Shown here: positions 41,099-49,155 of the stretch, piece after piece
Layout of the letters: the number at the start of each line of letters is the position of its first letter
Numbering within the stretch: position 1 is the stretch's first letter
Origin: Enterocloster asparagiformis
Lineage (GTDB): Bacteria > Bacillota > Clostridia > Lachnospirales > Lachnospiraceae
Length of the DNA stretch: 64,000 nucleotides
Reading direction: 5' to 3'
Assembly (NCBI GenBank): GCA_018380885.1
Contig: JAGZSY010000003.1
Location: 186,001-250,000 of the forward strand
The notes under the pieces: generated by a model
Databases searched by the model: none
What the model was told of the DNA's origin: nothing
What the model saw: only the letters and a program-made list of their open reading frames with translations
Position numbers and translations under genes: made by a program

Positions 41099-43028
41099 CG
41101 ATCTGTTCAACCTCTTTCTCCACTTGATTTAAAACTCTGATAAATTCATCGTAGTCCCGCTTTTTGACGAGCTCCCTGATGTAGCGCTCCTCCAAAAGAA
41201 AATTGGACGTCACCTGGTAAAACTTCTGCAGATCCTTGTTCTTGCCCTCCTCGATCAGCACCAGAAACACCACCTGTACCTCCTGATCGCCCCAGAGCAC
41301 CGGATGGTCCAGTATGGCTACGCAGACAAAGGTTTCTCTGCTCATGGCCTGGTAGGGATGAGGCATGGCGACCCGGTTGCCGAACTCGGTTTTTGCCAGC
41401 CGCTCCCGGAGCATAACCGACTCGTACAGCTCCTCCGGAACCTCCCGGACGGATCGCACATACCGGCACAATTCCCCCAGGACCTCCTCTTTGGAGCCGC
41501 CGCCCACATGGGGGAGGAACAGATCCCTGGAGTAATACCGCTTCGCCGTCCCCTCCCTGTGCGCGGACAAAGCCTTCTTTGCCTGCCGGATATCCTCCGA
41601 CTCGAGGAAGTATTTGACCTCCAGAATCGGCACCGGTATCTTCACCGGGATGGGCACTGTGGTAAACACGTAATCAATCTCCTTAAAGTCCACCCGGTCG
41701 ATTTTATTGACCTCACAGGTCTCAATGCGGTTTAAATACTCCCCCAGCTCCCGCTTGTATTTGTAGCGCAAAAGCTCCGCGCTGCCTTTCCCCGAGGAAC
41801 AGACTAACAGGATGTTCTTTCTGACAATCTGGGTTTTCTGACGCTCCAGAGCCAGGGCAAAGGGAAGGGCGAAATAGGCCACCTCGTCCTCGCTCAGCTT
41901 CTTCCCGTAAGTCCGGCTGATCACGCTGACCGCCTGTCTGGCCATGGCGTAGGCCATGGGAAAGTGCTCCATGATATTTTCCCGGATGGGATTTTCCAGC
42001 GCCATATCGTACTCAATCCTGATTTTCAGCGGAACCAGATGCTGGCACAGCGACATCTTGAGCTCCAGGTCGTCCCGGAAATCATATTGGAAGGCGCCGT
42101 AAACGGTTTTGATCATCTCCTCGGCCAGGGTGGAAATTTCCGGGGTGATCACCAGGTTTTCACCCTCCTCCTCACCGCCCTCATAGCTCATCTTTCCGGC
42201 CAAATGGATGGTCACGTAGCCCACCTCGGACTCCGAAAACTCAGTGTTTGATTGTTCATTCAGCCGGCGGACCAGCTCTTGCGCGATTAAAAATTCCTTG
42301 CGCTTTTTCAGGGCTTCCAGCTGTTTTTCTTCAAAGGGAACGTAGCAGTCCTCCCGCACCCGCTCCATGGCCACGTACAGATGGACAATCAGGTTCTGGA
42401 ATGCCACATCCGACAGGCTGAAATCAAATTCCTTCAGGCATCTGGCCGTGCAGGCCGCGATCCGGTTCAGCTCCTGCTTTTCACCGTCACCCGGCTCCAG
42501 CATACAGGCCAGACGGCCCTGCTTCCCGTGATGGGCGATACAGAGGCGGAGGTCGAATTCCTTTCCCTCCACCCGGATTCCGTAATATGGCTTGCGCTTC
42601 AGGGACAGATGATAATCTCCCAGAATCCGTTCCGCCTCCTTCAAATCCGCGGCCAAGGTTTTCTTTGAAACATAGAGCTGGTCGCTCAGATCGTCCATTT
42701 TCACGTAATCGTCCGCCTCAAGAAGGCAGCCGAGGAGGTATTCGATGCGTTCCTCCGAGGTATTGGGAAGCTGGCGGACAGCAGAACCGGCGGAACAGGA
42801 TTCCAGAAAATTTTGGAATAAACCCGGCTCATCAATTCTCAGCCGGTAGCCCAGCCGTGATTTCGCCTCGATGGAGCCGCCATGGCCCAAAAGATCATCC
42901 GCCAGGGATTTCATCAAATTTCTGACGGTTTTTTCGCTGACGTTTAAACCGGCGCCCAACCTCTCCGCGGTGACGTAGCCGTCGGTGTTCAGCAGCTTCA
43001 AAAGCGTTTCCTGTCTCTGATCTCTCAT
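41091..43028 (-). CDS. PRD-containing transcriptional activator with EIIB/EIIA domains (LicR-like)
   Basis: This 645-residue regulator has an N-terminal helix-turn-helix of the HTH_11 type (about 20-45) and a second winged segment. Two PRDs follow (about 175-390), then an EIIB-like domain (L-L-V-C-S-S-G-K-G near 405) and an EIIA domain with phospho-His in V-A-M-P-H-P-Y (about 565). This order is that of LicR/ManR activators, which switch on beta-glucoside PTS operons when the substrate is transported. The start at 43028 follows GGGGGAC. A minus-strand TATAAT (43076-43071) without a good -35 box lies upstream, consistent with an activator-dependent promoter. Confidence 0.9.
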   Translation of the reverse strand: MRDQRQETLLKLLNTDGYVTAERLGAGLNVSEKTVRNLMKSLADDLLGHGGSIEAKSRLGYRLRIDEPGLFQNFLESCSAGSAVRQLPNTSEERIEYLLGCLLEADDYVKMDDLSDQLYVSKKTLAADLKEAERILGDYHLSLKRKPYYGIRVEGKEFDLRLCIAHHGKQGRLACMLEPGDGEKQELNRIAACTARCLKEFDFSLSDVAFQNLIVHLYVAMERVREDCYVPFEEKQLEALKKRKEFLIAQELVRRLNEQSNTEFSESEVGYVTIHLAGKMSYEGGEEEGENLVITPEISTLAEEMIKTVYGAFQYDFRDDLELKMSLCQHLVPLKIRIEYDMALENPIRENIMEHFPMAYAMARQAVSVISRTYGKKLSEDEVAYFALPFALALERQKTQIVRKNILLVCSSGKGSAELLRYKYKRELGEYLNRIETCEVNKIDRVDFKEIDYVFTTVPIPVKIPVPILEVKYFLESEDIRQAKKALSAHREGTAKRYYSRDLFLPHVGGGSKEEVLGELCRYVRSVREVPEELYESVMLRERLAKTEFGNRVAMPHPYQAMSRETFVCVAILDHPVLWGDQEVQVVFLVLIEEGKNKDLQKFYQVTSNFLLEERYIRELVKKRDYDEFIRVLNQVEKEVEQIDG

Positions 43029-43183
43029 CGATTGTCCCCCTTCCCATGTCCCGGCTTCCTTACAAGTCTCATTATAGCACCGGCCGGAAAACACCTCCAT
43101 CACCAATGTGGCCGCAATGATTGCGGTAAATTCTTCCACCCTGGGTCTGCTGCCGCGATGTGCCGCCAGCCCGCCGGTTCCAA

Positions 43184-43213
43184 TAAAAAATACAGGGCGT
43201 TTACCCTGTATTT
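43184..43213 (-). terminator. Intrinsic terminator of the rpe-rpiB-rpiR unit
   Basis: On the minus strand ATACAGGG and CCCTGTAT pair around TAAACG and are followed by TTTTTATT. The hairpin begins at the stop codon of the RpiR-type gene and separates that unit from the downstream PTS operon. Confidence 0.88.
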
Positions 43214-44063
43214 ATAGCGTATCCAGATATTTTTCATTTTGCAGCGCCGTGTCCCAGTTTTCATAGTAATTTTTTACATAGATAAAGGAAAAAAGACAGT
43301 CCAGAACATAGTGCACGGCCGTTTGAGAGCTGTATGTGGTCAATTTCTGCACCAGGCTTCGTTTTTCCTTGGTGCCGGTCCTCACAATGTAGGAGGCGTA
43401 GCCGCACAGCGTGGATTCCCCCTCCGAGGTAATCAGGATAATGGGGACCATCCGTTTTTTCAGCGCCTTGGCCACCCGGATCACATTCCGGCTCTCCCCC
43501 GAATGGGAAATGAGGATAGCGCAGTGGCTGGGATCAGAATTGACGGCCTGATAGGATTGCTGGGTGACGCCCATCTCAATCCGGACCTGCCTTCTGATCC
43601 TCATCATCTTATTTTTAAATTCAAAGGCCGCACAGAGCGAATCCCCTTCCCCGTAGACGTCCACTACGGAGCTTTTCATGATACAGCGGACGATATTCTC
43701 CATTCTTCCATAGTGGAAGGACTCGCGGGTGCTTCGTATGCTGTCCAGGCTGATCTCAGCCAGCTTTTTGGCGATCTCCTCCATGGAGTCCTCCGGCTGA
43801 AAGGGCACGTTCACATCGACCAGATAATTCAGCTTTTCCTGGCTGTGCAGCTCGCCGGACAGCTTGACCTTGAAGTCCGTAAAGCCCTTGGCACCGATCT
43901 TCCGGCACAGCCGGGTGATGGTCGCGGGGGAGCTGTAGGAAGCCAGGGCGAGCTGTCGGATATTCATTTCCACCACGCTTTCCGGGTGCTCCAGGATGTA
44001 CCGGGCCAGCTCCCGCTCTACCTCCGAGAAGCTGTTGTTGTATTGCAGTTTTCCAATGATCAT
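43212..44063 (-). CDS. MurR/RpiR family transcriptional regulator
   Basis: This 283-residue regulator has an N-terminal HTH_6 domain (about 1-75, with S-S-P-A-T-I-T-R-L-C-R-K-I-G). A C-terminal SIS sugar-phosphate-binding domain (about 115-245) contains V-Y-G-E-G-D-S and I-S-H-S-G-E-S-R. It senses a sugar phosphate. It is transcribed with rpiB and rpe and sits directly upstream of the beta-glucoside PTS operon, so it may control either or both. Confidence 0.9.
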   Translation of the reverse strand: MIIGKLQYNNSFSEVERELARYILEHPESVVEMNIRQLALASYSSPATITRLCRKIGAKGFTDFKVKLSGELHSQEKLNYLVDVNVPFQPEDSMEEIAKKLAEISLDSIRSTRESFHYGRMENIVRCIMKSSVVDVYGEGDSLCAAFEFKNKMMRIRRQVRIEMGVTQQSYQAVNSDPSHCAILISHSGESRNVIRVAKALKKRMVPIILITSEGESTLCGYASYIVRTGTKEKRSLVQKLTTYSSQTAVHYVLDCLFSFIYVKNYYENWDTALQNEKYLDTL

Positions 44064-44109
44064 AAGGCGCCTCCGCCTTCAGTGTATCATCGATGCCGGA
44101 AATATTCAA

Positions 44110-44559
44110 TTAGTTGCCCTGCTTTTCCTCAATCTCCCGGAGCATATCGACCCGATGCCCATGCCTTCCGCCCTCGAACTCCGCCGAGAGCCAGACGTCC
44201 ACGATCATCTTGGCCAGCTCGATCCCTATGACCCTGGCGCCGAAGGCTAGAATGTTGGTGTCGTTGTGCTTGCGGGACAGCCCGGCGGAGTAAGGCTCGC
44301 TGCACACCACGGCCCGGATGCCACGGACCTTGTTGGCGGCCAGGGAGATTCCCACGCCGGTACCGCAGATCAGGATGCCCCGGTCCACCTCGCCGGCAGC
44401 CACGGCGTTTGCCACCATTTCCCCGTATACCGGGTAGTCGCAGCGCTCGGGGCTGCCGGTTCCGTAGTCGGTCACCAGATGGCCCTTCTGCTTTAAATAT
44501 TCTTTGATCTCGTTTTTCATTTCCAGGGCCACATGGTCATTTCCAATTCCAATTTTCAT
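44110..44559 (-). CDS. rpiB: Ribose-5-phosphate isomerase B
   Basis: This 149-residue enzyme is close to canonical RpiB. Asp8-His9 at the N-terminus, Cys65 in I-C-G-T-G-V-G-I and His98 in R-K-H-N-D-T-N are all present. It interconverts ribose-5-phosphate and ribulose-5-phosphate; some members also act on allose-6-phosphate. The ATG at 44559 follows GAGGAGG. It lies 11 bases after the Rpe-type gene. Confidence 0.9.
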   Translation of the reverse strand: MKIGIGNDHVALEMKNEIKEYLKQKGHLVTDYGTGSPERCDYPVYGEMVANAVAAGEVDRGILICGTGVGISLAANKVRGIRAVVCSEPYSAGLSRKHNDTNILAFGARVIGIELAKMIVDVWLSAEFEGGRHGHRVDMLREIEEKQGN

Positions 44560-44570
44560 CCTGCGCCTCC

Positions 44571-45224
44571 TCACGCCAGCTTTTTCAAGCGGTCGATAAT
44601 AATGTCGTATTCCTCAGCCTTGCCGAACAGGGAGGAGGTTCCGAGCACAAATCCATCCACACCCATTTTCGACAGCTCCGCGATCTTTTCCGGGGAAATG
44701 GCGCCGTCCGCCATGAGCTTGAAGCCGTATTCGTCCTTGAACTCCGCCAGGTTCCGAATCTTCCCGTTCACAAAATCCAGATATGTTTGTCCGGCAAAGC
44801 CCGGATTGACGGTCATGACCAGAATATAGTCCACCAAAGGCAGAAGCTCAATCACCGACTCGATGCTTGTCCCCGGATTGATGGCGATTCCCGGGGCGAT
44901 GCCCATGTTCCGGATACGGGTCAGGGTTCTGGCGATGTGGCGGTCCGTCTCAGGGTGCACATAGATAATGTCGGCCCCCGCGCTTCCGAACACCTCCACG
45001 GCGGTTTCAGGGTGATCTACCATCAGGTGTACGTCCACCTTCTTTCCGGTATTTTGCCGGATGCATTTTAAATCTTCCAGACCCATGGCGTAGTTGGGCA
45101 CAAAGCTTCCGTCCATCACGTCCACGTGAAAGATATCCGCCTCCGTCTCGTTCAACCGGAGCACCTCGGTCTGCAGGGAATTATAGTCCGCGCACATCAT
45201 GGACGGACAAAGGATTGGTTTCAT
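44571..45224 (-). CDS. Ribulose-phosphate 3-epimerase family protein (Rpe/AlsE)
   Basis: This 217-residue TIM barrel has the metal/catalytic set His33, Asp35 (H-V-D-V-M-D-G), His66 (D-V-H-L-M) and Asp173 (M-A-D-G). The last motif reads A-D-G-A rather than the V-D-G-G of housekeeping Rpe, which leans towards the allulose-6-phosphate epimerase branch. With the RpiB next to it, it could process allose- or pentose-phosphates. It is the first gene of its unit, with a GAGGAGGAG site and a promoter at 45288-45260. Confidence 0.82.
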   Translation of the reverse strand: MKPILCPSMMCADYNSLQTEVLRLNETEADIFHVDVMDGSFVPNYAMGLEDLKCIRQNTGKKVDVHLMVDHPETAVEVFGSAGADIIYVHPETDRHIARTLTRIRNMGIAPGIAINPGTSIESVIELLPLVDYILVMTVNPGFAGQTYLDFVNGKIRNLAEFKDEYGFKLMADGAISPEKIAELSKMGVDGFVLGTSSLFGKAEEYDIIIDRLKKLA

Positions 45225-45546
45225 AGGGGTTCTCCTCCTCCTTGTTCTGTGATGGACACATTATAGGAAGTTGAGAGGAGATTGAAAACGAGAAAGGGGA
45301 AAAGAAAAAATTTGTTTCAGAGATTTTGGAGATGGCGGGGAGAAATGGGGGACATTGTTTCATGAAGGCGTGAGTATCCGGTTCGTTGGCCGGAAGAAGG
45401 AAGGGAGGCATGGCCGAGGCGGCGGGCGTATGGAGACCGTGTATACCTATTTTGAACCTCGTGTTGGAAACGAAATGGACATGAGGTCTGCGGAGGATTG
45501 GAATAACGCGTTCTGCTGAAGGAGTGGAATGTGCGTAAATTCGCAC
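45225..45546. other. Intergenic region between the epimerase and the thiW leader
   Basis: This stretch holds the minus-strand promoter at 45260-45288 on its left. The remaining 250 bases show no gene, repeat or RNA that I can support, although long frames exist by chance. Confidence 0.5.
45260..45288 (-). promoter_or_regulatory. Predicted promoter of the rpe-rpiB-rpiR unit
   Basis: On the minus strand TTTTCA (45288-45283) is followed after 17 bases by a perfect TATAAT (45265-45260), about 30 bases before the epimerase start. The -35 match is only four of six. Confidence 0.55.
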
Positions 45547-45575
45547 TTGACAGCATTTTAACGCAGTGCTATGCT
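45547..45575 (+). promoter_or_regulatory. Predicted promoter of thiW
   Basis: A perfect TTGACA (45547-45552) and TATGCT (45570-45575) are spaced by 17 bases. Transcription would begin near 45582, just before the TPP aptamer. Confidence 0.78.
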
Positions 45576-45583
45576 AATTGCTA

Positions 45584-45670
45584 ATAGGGAGCTTGTGAAG
45601 CAGGCTGAGAGGAAGTAATCGAACTTCGACCGATCGAACCTGATGGGTAATTCCAGCGTAGGGATATAGT
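45584..45670 (+). promoter_or_regulatory. TPP riboswitch (THI element)
   Basis: The conserved thi-box core is present in order: GGGAGC, GCTGAGAGG, then GAACCTGATGGGTAAT and CCAGCGTAGGGA. These are the hallmark pyrimidine- and pyrophosphate-sensor segments of the thiamine pyrophosphate aptamer. It precedes the thiamine-precursor transporter gene thiW and a terminator hairpin, so it should switch transcription off when TPP is plentiful. Confidence 0.92.
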
Positions 45671-45698
45671 GTGATTTGCAGTTTACGTTGCAGAAATC

Positions 45699-45729
45699 AA
45701 AATCCAGGCTGAAGAGGTCTGGATTTTTT
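45699..45729 (+). terminator. Riboswitch-controlled terminator before thiW
   Basis: AAATCCAG and CTGGATTT pair around an 11-base loop and run into TTTTTT. It lies 30 bases after the aptamer and 130 bases before thiW, the expected place of the expression platform. Confidence 0.85.
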
Positions 45730-45859
45730 GCTTGGATGCGGCCGGCAGAGGCCGCGTCGAAACTGCGGCTCATCCTCCCCGGCAGGGTCTCCACCGGCCG
45801 ACAGCGGTCCCGAGCTGTCCGAGAGCTCCCTGGCAAACCAAGAAGAGGAGAGAAAAAAC

Positions 45860-46408
45860 ATGAAAATCAATTCCAAGAAACTGGCCGTAAGCGCCATGCT
45901 GACGGCCGTGGCCGTGGCGCTGTCCACCTTTGCTATCCCCATCGGGGCGTCAAAATGTTTCCCCATCCAGCATCTGTGCAACGTGATTGCAGGTGTGTTC
46001 CTGGGACCGTGGTATGGCGTGGGCATGGCCTTCTGCACTTCATTGATCCGCAACCTCATGGGTACGGGAAGCCTCTTGGCGTTCCCCGGCAGTATGGTGG
46101 GGGCATATCTGGGCGGCGTGCTCTATCAGCGCAGCCGCAAGCTGTTCCTGGCCTACGCGGGCGAGGTATTCGGCACCGGAGTGCTGGGCGCCGTCCTGTG
46201 CTATCCCGTGGCGTCCCTGATCATGGGCAAGGAGGTGGCCTTGTTCTTCTATGTGATCCCATTCCTGTCCAGCACCCTGTGCGGGACCGTGATCGCCGCG
46301 TTTATGATCGGCGTTCTCTGCAAATCAGGGGCGTTTTTGTACCTGAGCCATATTCTGGAGGAGGATGGGGCGGCTGTGAGCGGGAAGGCTACGGTGAGGC
46401 CGCGATAA
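45860..46408 (+). CDS. thiW: Energy-coupling factor transporter S component ThiW (thiazole uptake)
   Basis: This 182-residue membrane protein has about five to six helices. It starts K-L-A-V-S-A-M-L-T-A-V-A-V-A-L-S-T and shows P-I-G-A-S-K-C-F-P-I-Q-H near residue 30 and R-N-L-M-G-T-G-S-L-L-A-F-P-G-S near residue 65, characteristic of ThiW. ThiW is the substrate-binding unit for the thiazole precursor of thiamine and uses a shared ECF ATPase module encoded elsewhere. Control by the TPP riboswitch supports the assignment. The start follows AGGAGAG. Confidence 0.9.
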   Translation: MKINSKKLAVSAMLTAVAVALSTFAIPIGASKCFPIQHLCNVIAGVFLGPWYGVGMAFCTSLIRNLMGTGSLLAFPGSMVGAYLGGVLYQRSRKLFLAYAGEVFGTGVLGAVLCYPVASLIMGKEVALFFYVIPFLSSTLCGTVIAAFMIGVLCKSGAFLYLSHILEEDGAAVSGKATVRPR

Positions 46409-46505
46409 TCCCAGGGAAGCTCTAAAAACGAAGCTTTAAAAGCGTAAAAATGCACAAATTACATCGGAAAAAATCTGCAAAAGTGCTGAAAAAATGCAAT
46501 GCCTC

Positions 46506-46533
46506 TTGCGCTTTTTCCAAAAAGGTGTATAGT
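46506..46533 (+). promoter_or_regulatory. Predicted promoter of the LacI-type gene
   Basis: TTGCGC (46506-46511) and TATAGT (46528-46533) are separated by 16 bases. The start near 46540 falls immediately before the operator at 46542-46563. Confidence 0.55.
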
Positions 46534-46541
46534 AAAGATAG

Positions 46542-46563
46542 AAATTAAAGCGCATTAACTTTT
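46542..46563. promoter_or_regulatory. LacI-family operator upstream of its own gene
   Basis: The core TTAAAGCGCATTAA (46545-46558) is a palindrome except for one position per arm and has the central CG step usual for LacI-type regulators. Its reverse complement with flanks matches 47742-47763 at 21 of 22 positions. It would block transcription of the regulator itself. Confidence 0.75.
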
Positions 46564-46582
46564 GGAGAAAAGAGGGGACTAC

Positions 46583-47584
46583 ATGGGAGAGAAGCAGCAG
46601 GTCAGCCTGGAGGATGTGGCGCGGTACTGCGGGTTGTCTACCGTGACGGTTTCCAGAGTCTTGAATCACTCGCCCAGCGTGCGGGAGTACAATCAGAGGA
46701 AGGTGATGGAAGCCATTGAAGCGCTGGGGTACATACCAAACGCGGCGGCCCGGACCCTGGCCCGGGGAACCACCGGGATCATCGGCATGATCACGCCGGG
46801 GCTGCAGGACCCGTTTTTCAGCCAGCTTGTCCAGGAGGTGAACAACGGCCTGATCAGCCATAATTTATTTCTGGCTATCTCCATCACCGCCAATCAGGGC
46901 TGCGACTACATACTGCAGCAGCAGCGGGTGGACGGCATGATGCTTCTGGCGCCCGGAATGGAGGATGAGTTTGTCCCCAGATTGAAGAGCCAGAAGGTGC
47001 CCTTTGTGGTGCTGGACAGTCAGAAACGGGATGCGGATTACAGCTGCATTCTGGTGGACAATTTCGACGGCGGCTATCAGGTGGGCCGGCATTTTCTGGG
47101 CCTGGGCCATCGGAGGGTCGGCTTTATCGGCGGCCCCAGGGAATTGCTGAACAGCTCGGAGCGGGAACACGGGCTTCAGGCCGCTCTGGCGGAGGAAGGG
47201 CTGTCCGTGGTCTGTTCGGAGCGGGGACAGTTCTGCTTTGCGGACGGCTACCGGATCATGACGGCATGGATTGAGCGCGGCGTGGCGCCTCCGGCGATTT
47301 TCGCCGCGGACTGCAACCTGGCTCTGGGCGTGATCACGGCGCTGCGGGAGCACGGTTACCGGGTGCCCCAGGACGTTTCGGTCTGTGGATTCGACGATGA
47401 ACCCATGGCCCAGGAGTATATTCCGGCCCTCACCATTGTGGCGCAGCCGGTTTCAGCGCTGGCGGAGTGCGCCATTGAACAGCTGATGATCTGGATCAGC
47501 GGCCAGCGGCCGGAGCAGCTGATCTACCGCCTGAAGCCCAGGCTGGTGGTGCGGGAATCCACGGCTCCCCGGCATGAGAACTGA
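46583..47584 (+). CDS. LacI family transcriptional regulator
   Basis: This 333-residue repressor has an N-terminal helix-turn-helix (about 5-27: L-E-D-V-A-R-Y-C-G-L-S-T-V-T-V-S-R-V-L-N) and hinge (A-A-R-T-L-A-R). A sugar-binding periplasmic-protein-like domain follows. The ATG at 46583 follows AGAGGGG; an in-frame TTG at 46562 lies within the operator. Matched operators before this gene and before the GH4/ABC operon mark it as the repressor of both. Confidence 0.92.
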   Translation: MGEKQQVSLEDVARYCGLSTVTVSRVLNHSPSVREYNQRKVMEAIEALGYIPNAAARTLARGTTGIIGMITPGLQDPFFSQLVQEVNNGLISHNLFLAISITANQGCDYILQQQRVDGMMLLAPGMEDEFVPRLKSQKVPFVVLDSQKRDADYSCILVDNFDGGYQVGRHFLGLGHRRVGFIGGPRELLNSSEREHGLQAALAEEGLSVVCSERGQFCFADGYRIMTAWIERGVAPPAIFAADCNLALGVITALREHGYRVPQDVSVCGFDDEPMAQEYIPALTIVAQPVSALAECAIEQLMIWISGQRPEQLIYRLKPRLVVRESTAPRHEN

Positions 47585-47741
47585 CCGGGACAGCGATACG
47601 ATGTGAACGGACCGCATGTGGCGGCCTGCAAGCCGCAGCGCGATCATTAACCATACGGCGGCAGGCGGCGTCCCTGAGAAGCGGATGCCGGCCCTGCTGC
47701 ATTGAGAGAAAATAGCAGACAGCTATTTATTTTTAAGACCT

Positions 47742-47763
47742 AAAAGTTAATACGCTTTAATTT
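47742..47763. promoter_or_regulatory. LacI-family operator upstream of the GH4/sugar ABC operon
   Basis: The core TTAATACGCTTTAA (47747-47760) is the inverted copy of the operator at 46545-46558 with one change (A for G). It lies about 85 bases before the GH4 gene. A weak promoter candidate (TTGAGA 47702-47707, TATTTA 47724-47729) is just upstream, which would place the operator near +10. Confidence 0.75.
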
Positions 47764-47847
47764 TTGAAAACAAGCCATGAATGAAAGCCAGGCGACAGCC
47801 AAGCGGAGGATCAACAGCCGCCTGACATAGACAGGGAGGAAGAGAAC

Positions 47848-49140
47848 ATGTCGGAGACGCAAGGATTAAAAATAGCAATTATCGGTTCGGGAAGCACCTA
47901 CACCCCGGAGCTGATCGACGGATTTATCCGGCTTCGGAAAACGCTGCCGGTCCGGCAGTTTATGTTTATGGATATCGACGACCGGAAACGCACCATTGTG
48001 GGGGAGTTGTGCATCCGAATGCTGCAGGAGGAGAAAATGGACTCCGAGGCCGTTCTGACCGACGATCTGGACGAAGCCGTCCGGGACGCGGATTACGTGA
48101 TCACCCAGCTTCGGGTGGGAAAGCTTCCGGCCAGGATTTTGGATGAGACTATACCGCCCAAATACGGCCTGCTGGGCCAGGAGACCACGGGGATCGGCGG
48201 TTTTATGAAGGCCCAGAGAACCATCCCGGTGATGTGCCACATCGCGGACCGGGTGAAGGAGCTGGCGCCGGGGGCGTTTATCATCAACTTCACGAACCCG
48301 TCGGGGATCATCACCGAGGCGGTGATGAAACACGGCTTTAACCGGATCATCGGACTCTGCAACGTGCCCATCAACATGACCTCCAGCGTGCGGGAGCAGA
48401 TTCCGGACGGGGAGCTTTCCATGGATTACGTGGGCTTAAACCACTTAAGCTGGATCTACCACATTGAGCAGGATGGCCGGGATATCACCCAGGAGGCGAT
48501 CCGCCAGGGCGTTAAGAGCGAGCGCATGAACAACATACCGCCCTCGGACCTGGACCGGGAGATTACCGCGGTGGCTGGCGCCGTCTATTCACCCTACCTG
48601 GAGTATTTTTACGACCGCGATCACAAGAAAAAGCACAATCTGGAGAGCGGGAAATGCCGGGGGGAGGAGTGCGTTGAGATAGAGGAACAGCTGCTTGCCC
48701 TGTACGCTGAGAAAACCCTGTGCCGGAAGCCGGAGCTGTTAAATAAGCGGGGCGGCCACCGGTATTCGGAGGTGGCGGTGAATCTGGTTCACGATCTGTA
48801 CAACAATACGGGGAATGTGAATATTGTCAACGTGAGGAACGGGGACACCCTGGATTTCCTGGAGCCGGACGACGTGATCGAGGTGGCCTGCGCCATTGAC
48901 CGGGACGGCGCTCATCCGCTGCCCCTGCGGAAAATCACCAACACGCACATTCGGACGATGATGGAGACGGTGAAGGAATACGAGCGCCAGACGGTGATCG
49001 CGGGGCTTACGGGGGACCGGACGGCCGCGCTGCGGGCCATGGTGGTTCATCCGCTGATGGGGGATTACACTACATCTAAAAAGTGCCTGAACGAAATGTT
49101 GGATGCCAATGAGGCCTATCTGCCGCAATATAAATTTTAG
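47848..49140 (+). CDS. GH4 family 6-phospho-beta-glucosidase-like enzyme
   Basis: This 430-residue GH4 enzyme uses NAD+ and a divalent metal to cleave glycosides by a redox elimination mechanism. The N-terminal Rossmann motif I-I-G-S-G-S-T-Y-T-P is clear. Metal-site residues lie in G-L-C-N-V-P (Cys about 172) and N-H-L-S-W (His about 201). Similarity is greatest to the LicH/CelF 6-phospho-beta-glucosidase group. The associated transporter is an ABC system, which does not phosphorylate its cargo, so a kinase elsewhere or a non-phosphorylated substrate must be assumed. It has an AGGGAGGAAG site. Confidence 0.88.
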   Translation: MSETQGLKIAIIGSGSTYTPELIDGFIRLRKTLPVRQFMFMDIDDRKRTIVGELCIRMLQEEKMDSEAVLTDDLDEAVRDADYVITQLRVGKLPARILDETIPPKYGLLGQETTGIGGFMKAQRTIPVMCHIADRVKELAPGAFIINFTNPSGIITEAVMKHGFNRIIGLCNVPINMTSSVREQIPDGELSMDYVGLNHLSWIYHIEQDGRDITQEAIRQGVKSERMNNIPPSDLDREITAVAGAVYSPYLEYFYDRDHKKKHNLESGKCRGEECVEIEEQLLALYAEKTLCRKPELLNKRGGHRYSEVAVNLVHDLYNNTGNVNIVNVRNGDTLDFLEPDDVIEVACAIDRDGAHPLPLRKITNTHIRTMMETVKEYERQTVIAGLTGDRTAALRAMVVHPLMGDYTTSKKCLNEMLDANEAYLPQYKF

Positions 49141-49155
49141 TTGGGAGGGAGTCAG

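Noticed and set aside
43029..43183. A ribonucleic antiterminator (RAT) for the BglG-like regulators
   Set aside because: No RAT-like stem overlapping a terminator was seen before either PTS operon, and the domain order fits LicR-type DNA-binding activators instead.
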